11,648 nt of DNA from an uncultured Clostridia bacterium (GTDB lineage: Bacteria > Bacillota > Clostridia > Christensenellales > Borkfalkiaceae), in the NCBI GenBank assembly GCA_947587775.1, contig CANPYD010000018.1:1-11648 (forward strand), written 5' to 3'. Below, one piece after another: positions 1 through 5,696 of the stretch (within the stretch, counting starts at the first letter, position 1; the number at the start of each line of letters is the position of its first letter). The position numbers were made by a program, and so were the translations under genes. The notes under the pieces are model-generated. The model was not told where the DNA came from. It saw only the letters and a program-made list of their open reading frames with translations, and did not search any database.

Positions 1-45
1 GACGCGCTACGCGCGCCACCCGCCCCCGTAAACGGGGGCAGGTCC
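1..45. repeat. Structured intergenic repeat, inverted copy of 11582-11626
   Basis: Seen directly: these 45 bases match the reverse complement of 11582-11626 at 41 positions, including an unbroken 27-base match over 1-27. Inside it lie a small CGCG-CTA-CGCG hairpin (3-13) and a larger stem GCCCCCG-TAAA-CGGGGGC (22-39) that can be extended to 18-43 with one C-A mismatch. Two of the four differences between the copies form a compensatory change in the stem (G28/C33 here, T/A in the other copy), so the structure is kept while bases change. Inference: a member of a dispersed, palindromic, non-autonomous repeat family (REP/MITE-like) common between genes of gut Clostridia. No transposase is present. 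It begins exactly at the window edge, so it may continue outside. Confidence 0.6.
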
Positions 46-120
46 CTCATCCGTCACGCCAAGGGCGGCCTTGCTTCCCCTTTTAGGGGAAGTACCCGCG
101 CAGCGGGGGATAGGGTTTCC
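46..120. other. Hairpin-rich non-coding stretch downstream of pgi
   Basis: No credible gene is visible. The stretch is a chain of short perfect stems: CAAGG-GCGG-CCTTG (60-73), CTTCCCCT-TTT-AGGGGAAG (74-92), CCCGC-GCA-GCGGG (95-107) and GGGTTT-CCA-AAACCC (113-127, which competes with the terminator stem at 125-130). None has a clean U-tract on the plus strand. Such serial hairpins suggest several small palindromic repeat units inserted side by side, continuous with the repeat at 1-45. They could also protect or terminate the pgi transcript, which runs into this region from the right. Confidence 0.45.
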
Positions 121-173
121 AAAACCCCTCAGTCGCCTACGGCGACAGCTCCCCCGAGAGGGGAGCCGAGGGG
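121..173 (-). terminator. Probable branched terminator of pgi
   Basis: Read on the minus strand just past the pgi stop codon, an outer stem CCCCTC/GAGGGG (plus-strand 125-130 with 168-173) closes over two inner hairpins: GCTCCCC-CGAGA-GGGGAGC (148-166) and GTCGCC-TAC-GGCGAC (132-146). The outer stem is followed on the minus strand by TTTT (plus-strand AAAA, 121-124). This gives a three-way junction ending in a short U-tract, beginning 2 nt after the stop codon. The U-tract is short, so termination could be partial. The same bases may equally be part of the intergenic repeat family seen at 1-45. Confidence 0.5.
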
Positions 174-175
174 CG

Positions 176-1603
176 TTACACGATATAATTCTCGTCGGGG
201 GCGGCGTTGTCGAGCTCGGCGCGCTGGGACTCATAGCCGGGCTTGCCGAGGAGGGCGAACGTCGCCTTCTTGCCCGCTTCCACGCCGGGCTGGTTGAAGG
301 TATTGATGTTCAGCATCGCGCCTGCGTATGCGGTCTGCAACTCAAAGAGATAGAGGAGCTCGCCGAGGGTAAACTCGTTGACGACGGGAAGAGAGATCGT
401 ATAATTGAGCCTTCCCGCCTTGGTGAGGGCGTACGCCGTCGCCTTGTTTTCGGCGCGGATGAGTTCTTCCATCGTGTGCCCGCCGAGGAAGGAGACGTCG
501 GGAATGTTCTCGCACCCGTGCGGGATGGGGGACTTCTCCTTATAGGAATCCACCGAGAGGAAGGTCACGACCTTGTCGTAGGGACCCTCGGTATAGAGCT
601 GGACCTGCGAGTGCTGGTCGGTGACGCCGAGTGCCTTGACGGGGGTCTGCCCGACGTTGCAGTTCTCGCCCGAGAGCGTCTCGTTCTTGCCGAGCGATTC
701 CGCCCAGAGCTGGGCATACCAGTCGGAGACGTAGCGCAAATTGTCGGAGTAGGGCATGAGTACGCCGATGTTTTTGCCGTCCTTCATCGCGATATATTGG
801 AGCGTCGCGCAGATGAGGGCGGGGTTCTTTTTGAGATCGGGGGTCGCGCAGAGCTTATCCATGTACGCCGCCCCCTTCAGGAGCAACTTGATGTCGATGC
901 CGAGCACTGCGGCGGGGAGAAGTCCCACGGGGGAGAGCTGAGAAAATCTTCCGCCCACGCCGTCGCCGAGCACAAAGCTCTTCACGCCGCCGAGTTCTTT
1001 GGAGATCTTCACCAAATTGCCGCGAGAGGCGTCCGTCGTAAAGATGACATGCTCCTTGACGTCCTCGCCCGCCTGCTTCAGGAGGTCGGAGACGACGAGA
1101 TACTGCGCCATCGTCTCGCTCGTCGCGCCCGACTTCGAAATGACGTTGAAACAGGTCTTTTTGACGTCGATCACGTCTAAAAGCTCCTTCATGCGGACGG
1201 GATCCACATTGTCTTCCACATAGAACTTGGGACCCTTGCGCTTGCTTCTCGGAAGATCGTTGTAGTGCAGATGGCAGAGGGCATTGAACGCCATGATGGG
1301 GCCGAGCGCACTTCCGCCGATGCCGAGCACGACGAAGTATTCGAACTTCCTGCGGATGGTTTTTGCCGTTTCCAGAATGTCGGCAACGATCTCCGTCTGG
1401 TTATAGGGAAGTTCCGTCCAGCCCATAAAGAGCTCGTCTTTCCCCCTGTTTTCCTTCACATAGGCGTGCGCCGCATTGGCGAGCGTTTTGTGCGCGCCGA
1501 TCGTTGCGGGGGAGATCCCCCTGTCGCCGAGATATTTGTCGGTCATATTGGTGTAATCTACCCGAAGGCGCATGGCGCTCCGGAGTTCGTTGGAAAGTTT
1601 CAT
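176..1603 (-). CDS. pgi: Glucose-6-phosphate isomerase
   Basis: 475 aa, the length of the compact bacterial PGI form. It interconverts glucose-6-phosphate and fructose-6-phosphate in the cytoplasm, in glycolysis and gluconeogenesis. Seen: SIS-fold sugar-phosphate loops GIGGSAL (94-100) and SKSGATSET (156-164), the GGRFS segment (217-221) of the first PGI signature, and a full match to the second signature at 428-445 ending FNQPGVEAGK. Expected catalytic residues are present: Glu302 (AESLGKN), His331 (DQHSQVQ) and Lys445. The start at 1603 is set by a perfect AAGGAGG five bases upstream. A longer open frame to 1723 would run through the promoter and adds 40 unlike residues. It is divergent from the polysaccharide cluster. 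It feeds hexose-phosphate pools that also supply sugar nucleotides, but is a housekeeping gene rather than a cluster member. Identification is firm. Confidence 0.97.
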   Translation of the reverse strand: MKLSNELRSAMRLRVDYTNMTDKYLGDRGISPATIGAHKTLANAAHAYVKENRGKDELFMGWTELPYNQTEIVADILETAKTIRRKFEYFVVLGIGGSALGPIMAFNALCHLHYNDLPRSKRKGPKFYVEDNVDPVRMKELLDVIDVKKTCFNVISKSGATSETMAQYLVVSDLLKQAGEDVKEHVIFTTDASRGNLVKISKELGGVKSFVLGDGVGGRFSQLSPVGLLPAAVLGIDIKLLLKGAAYMDKLCATPDLKKNPALICATLQYIAMKDGKNIGVLMPYSDNLRYVSDWYAQLWAESLGKNETLSGENCNVGQTPVKALGVTDQHSQVQLYTEGPYDKVVTFLSVDSYKEKSPIPHGCENIPDVSFLGGHTMEELIRAENKATAYALTKAGRLNYTISLPVVNEFTLGELLYLFELQTAYAGAMLNINTFNQPGVEAGKKATFALLGKPGYESQRAELDNAAPDENYIV

Positions 1604-1628
1604 AAAATCCTCCTTGAATTTCAGGGAT

Positions 1629-1657
1629 ATTTTACCATATTTCTTTTGGATATGCAA
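1629..1657 (-). promoter_or_regulatory. SigA-type promoter of pgi
   Basis: On the minus strand, TTGCAT (-35, plus-strand 1652-1657) and TAAAAT (-10, 1629-1634) are separated by exactly 17 nt. The -10 is preceded by TGG, an extended -10 (TGn). The transcript would begin near 1622, leaving a leader of about 20 nt that carries the AAGGAGG ribosome binding site. This supports the 1603 start codon. Confidence 0.7.
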
Positions 1658-1707
1658 GGGACGGCGTGCGATTTTCCGAAAAAATTCTCTGCATATGCCG
1701 ACATTCC

Positions 1708-1727
1708 TGTCATGGGATATCATGACA
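1708..1727. promoter_or_regulatory. Operator-like dyad between divergent promoters
   Basis: A perfect inverted repeat, TGTCATG (1708-1714), six bases GGATAT, CATGACA (1721-1727). It ends 8 bases before the -35 box of the plus-strand promoter at 1736 and lies about 50 bp upstream of the pgi -35. A dimeric repressor or activator bound here could affect either gene. As RNA it would be a weak 7-bp hairpin, and it lies upstream of both predicted start sites, so a DNA-binding role fits better. The regulator is unknown; part of the right half (ATCAT) recurs before the second promoter. Confidence 0.45.
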
Positions 1728-1735
1728 AAAAGAGG

Positions 1736-1764
1736 TTGACTTTGAACCCTGTATGCTGTATAAT
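1736..1764 (+). promoter_or_regulatory. SigA-type promoter of the initiating transferase gene
   Basis: TTGACT (1736-1741) and TATAAT (1759-1764) are separated by 17 nt, one base off consensus in total. Transcription would begin near 1771, giving a leader of about 47 nt before the ATG at 1818. The upstream flank and the -35 region closely resemble those of the promoter at 2585-2613. Confidence 0.8.
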
Positions 1765-1817
1765 AATGGACGATATAATGTCGTGTTTTCTACCGATAAG
1801 CTCAAAATAAACGAAAA

Positions 1818-2495
1818 ATGAAAAAGGACAAACAGGAAAAAGCGCCAAAGCCGCCGCGCAAGAAGTGCGGGTTCGGTTGGCTGTGCTACCGCTTTTTCAA
1901 GCGGACATTCGATATTTTTGCATCCGGGCTCTTTCTCATTCTGTTTTCGTGGCTGTATCTCATCCTCGCGATTGTCGTAAAATGCAGCGACGGGGGGAAG
2001 GTCATCTACCGCCATGAACGGGTGGGGAAGAACGGCAAGACGATCTATCTCCCCAAATTCCGCAGCATGAAGAAGAATGCGGACAAGCTCGGGGATATGC
2101 TCACGCCCGAGCAGCTTGAACAGTACAGGCGGGAGTATAAGATCGACAACGATCCCCGCGTCACCAAGGTCGGAAAATTTCTCCGCAAAACCAGTCTCGA
2201 CGAGCTCCCCAACGTCTGGGCGATCTTCACGGGACGGATCTCCGTCATCGGTCCCCGTCCGCTCATGCGGGAGGAGGTCGAAGAAAAGTACGGTGCGGAC
2301 AAGGAGAAGCTCCTCTCGGTGCGCCCCGGCATGATCGGCATGTGGGCGGCGTACGGGAGAAGCAACTGCACCTACGAGAGCGGGGAGCGCCAAAAAAAGG
2401 AACTCTACTACGTGGATCACTGCTCTGTGGGACTCGATCTTAAGATCGTTTTCAAGACGATCGGCGGAGTCCTCCGGCGGGACGGCGCAAAGTAA
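1818..2495 (+). CDS. Initiating undecaprenyl-phosphate sugar phosphotransferase (small monotopic PGT)
   Basis: 225 aa, the bacterial sugar transferase family (WcaJ/RfbP/PglC-like, PF02397) in its short form with only the catalytic domain. Such enzymes move a sugar-1-phosphate from a UDP-sugar to undecaprenyl phosphate at the inner membrane face, the first step of repeat-unit assembly. Seen: a basic N-terminus, one hydrophobic segment (about 30-54, the re-entrant membrane helix), RHERVGKNGK (65-74), PKFRSM (79-84), the Asp128-Glu129 catalytic dyad in SLDELPN, and SVIGPRPL (142-149). The usual GLTGLWQ stretch is GMIGMWAAYGRSN (171-183), somewhat divergent. The sugar cannot be read from sequence; hexose or N-acetylhexosamine are both possible. 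There is no clear Shine-Dalgarno before the ATG, only A-rich sequence. It has its own promoter and is separated by 291 nt from the rest of the cluster. Confidence 0.93.
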   Translation: MKKDKQEKAPKPPRKKCGFGWLCYRFFKRTFDIFASGLFLILFSWLYLILAIVVKCSDGGKVIYRHERVGKNGKTIYLPKFRSMKKNADKLGDMLTPEQLEQYRREYKIDNDPRVTKVGKFLRKTSLDELPNVWAIFTGRISVIGPRPLMREEVEEKYGADKEKLLSVRPGMIGMWAAYGRSNCTYESGERQKKELYYVDHCSVGLDLKIVFKTIGGVLRRDGAK

Positions 2496-2786
2496 GAATT
2501 GTCGGGATCTTCTTTCGTCCGCGGCTGCACGGCCCGTCGGAAATCTGTGAGATACGGACGTTACGGAATCATAAGCAAAAGAGATTGACTTCCCGTATTG
2601 CTTGCGATATAATGGGGAAAAAGAGCCATATTTTCTGTTTTGTACAGAAATTTATACGAACTTCCGTCGTCGGCCACTGTGCGGAGCGGCGGGATCGGAA
2701 GATCATACGAAGTCTGCGGCCGTCGCTTTGAAGTGCACGGGCGCAAAGTGAATTTTATTCTCTACTTCAAAGGAAAAAAATTTTTC
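2496..2786 (+). other. Intergenic region with promoter and ~165-nt leader
   Basis: No gene is seen here. After the stop codon there is no convincing terminator: CGTCCG (2516-2521) can pair with CGGACG (2555-2560), but no U-tract follows. After the promoter, the predicted leader (about 2620-2786) holds a perfect hairpin TTTCTGT-TTTGT-ACAGAAA (2632-2650) and a larger possible stem CTTCCG (2661-2666) with CGGAAG (2696-2701). The downstream reading frame stays open back to a TTG at 2640, but the extra 49 residues resemble nothing in the DUF4422 family. I do not recognise a known riboswitch. Leader-based control is possible but unproven. Confidence 0.5.
2585..2613 (+). promoter_or_regulatory. SigA-type promoter of the glycosyltransferase operon
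   Basis: TTGACT (2585-2590) and TATAAT (2608-2613) with a 17-nt spacer. The -35 and -10 boxes are identical to those at 1736-1764, and the flank before the -35 (ATCAT, then AAAAGAG) is shared as well. Transcription would begin near 2620. It is the only good promoter I see between here and 11557, so it probably drives the whole block of eight genes, with possible read-through from the first promoter. Confidence 0.78.
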
Positions 2787-3593
2787 ATGAATCATAACGC
2801 CAAAGTTTTGGTCGCCATGCATAAATCGGGGCTCGCCGCGCAGGACAGCTTTTATGTGCCTGTGTTCGTCGGCTCGGCGGGACGGGACGCGGAAGGCTTT
2901 CCGCCCAACACTGCGCGCGACGACGAAGGGGATAACATCTCTCTGAAAAACGATTGCCTGTGCGAACTTACAGGACTGTACTGGGGATGGAAGAACCTTC
3001 CATCCGATTATTTAGGACTTGTCCATTACAGAAGATATTTTCGGGGAAAAGGGAAAAAGAAGATCGAAAAAGTTTTGCATGAAGAGAAACTCGACAAACT
3101 TCTCGACAAATACGCCGTCCTTCTCCCCAAGAAGCGGCACTACTATATCGAAACGATCTACTCTCATTACGCACATACGTTTTCAGGGGAACATTTCGAC
3201 GTTGCGCGGGAGATCATCGCGGAGCGCTGCCCCGAATATCTTGTTGCTTTCGACAAGACGATGAAGGGACGGAGCGCATATCTCTTCAATATGTTCATCA
3301 TGCGGCGCGACCTGCTCGATCGGTATTGCGAATGGCTTTTCCCCATTCTGGACGAGCTCGGAACCCGCATCGATCAGACGGGGATGAGCGATTTCCAGCG
3401 CCGTTTCGGCGGCAGAGTGGGCGAGCGGCTCTTGAATGTGTGGCTCCTGCACATGTTGGAGATCTCCGTCCTCACCAAGGACGACATCGCCGAATTGCCC
3501 GTGATCTATACCGAAAAAGTGCATTTCTTTAAGAAAGTAACGGGATTTTTGGGCGCAAAATTCTTCCATAAAAAGTATGAGACAAGTTTTTGA
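2787..3593 (+). CDS. DUF4422-domain capsular polysaccharide protein, putative glycosyltransferase
   Basis: 268 aa, covered end to end by the DUF4422 pattern. Seen: an N-terminal KVLVAMHK strand (6-13), FYVPVFVG (22-29), DNISLKND (49-56), ELTGLYWGWKN (60-70), LGLVHYRRYF (76-85), LLPKKRHYYIETIY (112-125), FNMFIMRR (167-174) and a C-terminal ERLLNVWLL segment (213-221). The family occurs in capsule and exopolysaccharide loci and is generally regarded as glycosyltransferase-like; the donor and acceptor here are unknown. No signal peptide or membrane segment is seen, so it is cytoplasmic. The ATG at 2787 is chosen because family homology begins there and AAAGGA lies 12-13 nt upstream; this spacing is long, so translation may be modest. 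Its last 17 nt overlap the next gene. Family call is firm, activity is inferred. Confidence 0.85.
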   Translation: MNHNAKVLVAMHKSGLAAQDSFYVPVFVGSAGRDAEGFPPNTARDDEGDNISLKNDCLCELTGLYWGWKNLPSDYLGLVHYRRYFRGKGKKKIEKVLHEEKLDKLLDKYAVLLPKKRHYYIETIYSHYAHTFSGEHFDVAREIIAERCPEYLVAFDKTMKGRSAYLFNMFIMRRDLLDRYCEWLFPILDELGTRIDQTGMSDFQRRFGGRVGERLLNVWLLHMLEISVLTKDDIAELPVIYTEKVHFFKKVTGFLGAKFFHKKYETSF

Positions 3594-4632
3594 CGGCGCG
3601 CCGCGCATCAGTGTGATCGTGCCGCTTTTCAATGCTCCCGAAAAATATTTTAGCGGCTGCATTGCGCATCTGCGCGCACAGACGCTTTCGGACATCGAGA
3701 TCATCGTCGTGGACGACGGTTCGACGAGCGGTGTGGAAAAACTTGCCGATGAGTTTGCCTCTGAGGACGGCCGTATCCGCGTATTTCACAAGGAGAACGG
3801 CGGCGTATCGTCGGCGCGCAACCTCGGCATTGCAGAGGCGCGCGGGGAATATCTCTCCTTTTTGGACGCGGACGACTGGATCGATGAGGACATCCTGCAA
3901 AAGGCGTACGATATCGCGGAAAAGGACGGGCTTGATCTCGTCGCATGGGGGATCGTCCGCGAATATGGGGACAGGACGGTGCGCCATGAGTTTTCACCGT
4001 ATCTGCAACTGGACAAACTTTACGAAGGCGCAGAATGCGCAAAAATGCGGGAGGCAGTGCTGGATTGCAACGCCGAGCTCGGGGCGCCCTTCGGGAAACT
4101 GATCCGCCGCGAGATCGTCACGGAGAACCGCATTTTTTTCGACGAAGAGCTTCTGAATTATGCGGAAGACGTGGAATGGAATTTCCGTTTGTTTGCGTTC
4201 GTCCGCAGAGCGATCATTTTAAGCGAATATGCGCATCACTATGTCTATCATCCCGCCTCGCTCACATCCTTGATCACAGAGCAGAACGCCAAGAGCGCAG
4301 TTTTGTGTTTCGGGAAGATCAGGGGCGGGATCAAACATACTCCCGATGAAGAACGTTTGCAGGAGCAGATCGACTATCGGTTTCTCTTTATGTTGACGGC
4401 GATCTCGGTCTGCGGTTTTTTTCATCCGAAAAACAAGGCAAGCTATTCCGAGAAAAAGCGGGCGTTTAAGGCATATGTGGCACAGGACGAGGTAGGGCGG
4501 ACGCTCCGCTCGCCGAGCAGGAAGCGGCTCTCTTTTGCACAACGGACGGTGATCTTCTGCATGCGGCACCGTTGGTGCTTGGCGCTCCGCATTCTGGCTT
4601 CTGTGCGTTATCGCGAAAAAAAGGCGGCGTGA
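3577..4632 (+). CDS. GT2-family glycosyltransferase, first of a tandem pair
   Basis: 351 aa. An N-terminal GT-A domain (about 10-130) shows ISVIVPLFN (11-19), VVDDGST (44-50, nucleotide-binding Asp), GGVSSARNLGI (75-85) and the metal-binding DADDW (97-101); the acidic pair Glu197-Asp198 in NYAEDVEW is the likely catalytic-base region. A basic C-terminus (RSPSRKRLSF, then MRHRW) may attach it to the membrane. It adds one sugar from a nucleotide donor to the lipid-linked repeat unit at the cytoplasmic face; donor and linkage cannot be read. The start lies inside the end of the DUF4422 gene with no clear Shine-Dalgarno, so translation is probably coupled. It is colinear without gaps with the next gene, about 66% identical by hand count. 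Confidence 0.92.
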   Translation: MRQVFDGAPRISVIVPLFNAPEKYFSGCIAHLRAQTLSDIEIIVVDDGSTSGVEKLADEFASEDGRIRVFHKENGGVSSARNLGIAEARGEYLSFLDADDWIDEDILQKAYDIAEKDGLDLVAWGIVREYGDRTVRHEFSPYLQLDKLYEGAECAKMREAVLDCNAELGAPFGKLIRREIVTENRIFFDEELLNYAEDVEWNFRLFAFVRRAIILSEYAHHYVYHPASLTSLITEQNAKSAVLCFGKIRGGIKHTPDEERLQEQIDYRFLFMLTAISVCGFFHPKNKASYSEKKRAFKAYVAQDEVGRTLRSPSRKRLSFAQRTVIFCMRHRWCLALRILASVRYREKKAA

Positions 4633-4633
4633 T

Positions 4634-5689
4634 ATGGAGAAGGAAACACAATCGGAGCCGCTCGTCAGCGTCATTGTGCCGCTTCACAACGAGCCCGAAA
4701 AATATTTTAAGAAATGTATTGCGAGTGCGCGGGAGCAGACGCTTGCGGACATCGAGATCATCGTCGTGGACGACGGTTCGACGAGCGGCATCGAAACACT
4801 TGCCGATCGGTTTGCCTCTGAGGACGGACGTATCCGCGTATTTCACAGGGAGAACGGCGGCGTATCGTCGGCGCGCAACCTCGGCATTGCAGAGGCGCGC
4901 GGGAAATATATCTCCTTTTTGGACGCGGACGACTGGATCGATGAGGACATTCTCCGGAAGGCGTACGACGCGGCGGAAAAGGACGGGCTCGATATCGTCG
5001 CATGGGGGACGGTCCGCGAATACGGGGACAAGAGCGTCCTCTGTGCCACGCCCTCCTATTTACGTGAAAACACGCGATACGAAGGGGACGCGTGCGAAGA
5101 GCTCCGCCTTGCGACGATGGATCTTGCCGCGCCGCTGTCCTCGCCCTTCGGGAAGATCGTCAGACGCGTTTGCCTCACGGAAAACGAGCTGTACTTCGAT
5201 GAAGGACTGAAAAATTACGCCGAAGATTTCGAATGGAGCTTCCGTCTGTTCGGCGCCGTGCGGCGGGTCGTTATTCTGAGCGATTGCGCGCATCATTATG
5301 TCTACAATCCATCTTCGCTCACTTCGCGCATTACTGCCGAGAAGGCGGCGAGCTCTGTTGTCTGTATCGAAAAATTGCGCTCGTCGATCGCGGGTATGCC
5401 CCATGAGGAGATGTTTTTGAAGGCGGTTGATTACAGATATCTCTTCATGCTGTCGGCAATCGCGATCAGCGGTTTTTTTCATCCGTGCAACCGTATAAAA
5501 TATCGTGAAAAGAAAAAGCAATTTCGGGCATTCGTTGCGCAGGACGCCGTGAAGGCGACTCTTCGCTCGCCGAGCAGGAAGGGGCTCTCTTTCGCGCGGC
5601 GGACGGTGATCTTCTGCATGCGGCACAGATGGTGCTTTGTGCTCCGCATTCTGGCGTCGATCCGGTACCGCGGCAAAAAGGCGGCGTGA
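4634..5689 (+). CDS. GT2-family glycosyltransferase, second of a tandem pair
   Basis: 351 aa, same length as and gap-free with its upstream neighbour. GT-A motifs sit at identical residues: VSVIVPLHN (11-19), VVDDGST (44-50), GGVSSARNLGI (75-85), DADDW (97-101), Glu197-Asp198 in NYAEDFEW. Residues 11-130 are about 84% identical to the neighbour, 131-300 about 52% and 301-351 about 82%. The well-kept part is the donor and metal site and the divergent part is where acceptor specificity usually lies, so the two probably use the same or similar donor but add it to different acceptors (inference). It starts 1 nt after the previous stop, with AAGGCGG at the previous gene's end acting as a weak ribosome binding site. 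Cytoplasmic, possibly membrane-associated by its basic C-terminus. Confidence 0.92.
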   Translation: MEKETQSEPLVSVIVPLHNEPEKYFKKCIASAREQTLADIEIIVVDDGSTSGIETLADRFASEDGRIRVFHRENGGVSSARNLGIAEARGKYISFLDADDWIDEDILRKAYDAAEKDGLDIVAWGTVREYGDKSVLCATPSYLRENTRYEGDACEELRLATMDLAAPLSSPFGKIVRRVCLTENELYFDEGLKNYAEDFEWSFRLFGAVRRVVILSDCAHHYVYNPSSLTSRITAEKAASSVVCIEKLRSSIAGMPHEEMFLKAVDYRYLFMLSAIAISGFFHPCNRIKYREKKKQFRAFVAQDAVKATLRSPSRKGLSFARRTVIFCMRHRWCFVLRILASIRYRGKKAA

Positions 5690-5696
5690 GGGGGAT

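Larger units (their letters stand above)
3577..5689 (+). repeat. Tandem gene duplication (two GT2 genes, offset 1057 nt)
   Basis: Seen at the DNA level: the copies align at a constant offset of 1057 nt. Exact matches include 55 nt (3792-3846 with 4849-4903) and 43 nt across the VVDDGST codons. The last ~125 nt are also very similar, down to a shared AAAAAGGCGGCGTGA end. The middle third has diverged strongly, at both codon and amino-acid level. This points to a duplication followed by divergence of the centre, with the ends held alike by gene conversion or strong constraint. Confidence 0.88.

Noticed and set aside
1..175. CRISPR array or tRNA/sRNA gene in the hairpin-rich region
   Set aside because: The palindromes are all different and not regularly spaced, and no tRNA fold or conserved RNA motif is evident.
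71..1180. 369-codon open frame on the plus strand opposite pgi
   Set aside because: It is antisense to a firmly identified enzyme, starts inside the hairpin-rich repeat stretch, and its protein matches no family pattern I know.
1604..1723. N-terminal extension of pgi by 40 residues
   Set aside because: It would run through the pgi -10 and -35 boxes and past a perfect AAGGAGG that serves the ATG at 1603.
1710..2420. 236-codon minus-strand frame opposite the sugar transferase
   Set aside because: Shadow of a well-supported plus-strand gene; it would also begin inside that gene and end in the divergent promoter region.
2640..2786. TTG-initiated extension of the DUF4422 protein
   Set aside because: No ribosome binding site, only about 20 nt after the predicted transcription start, and the added residues do not resemble the family.
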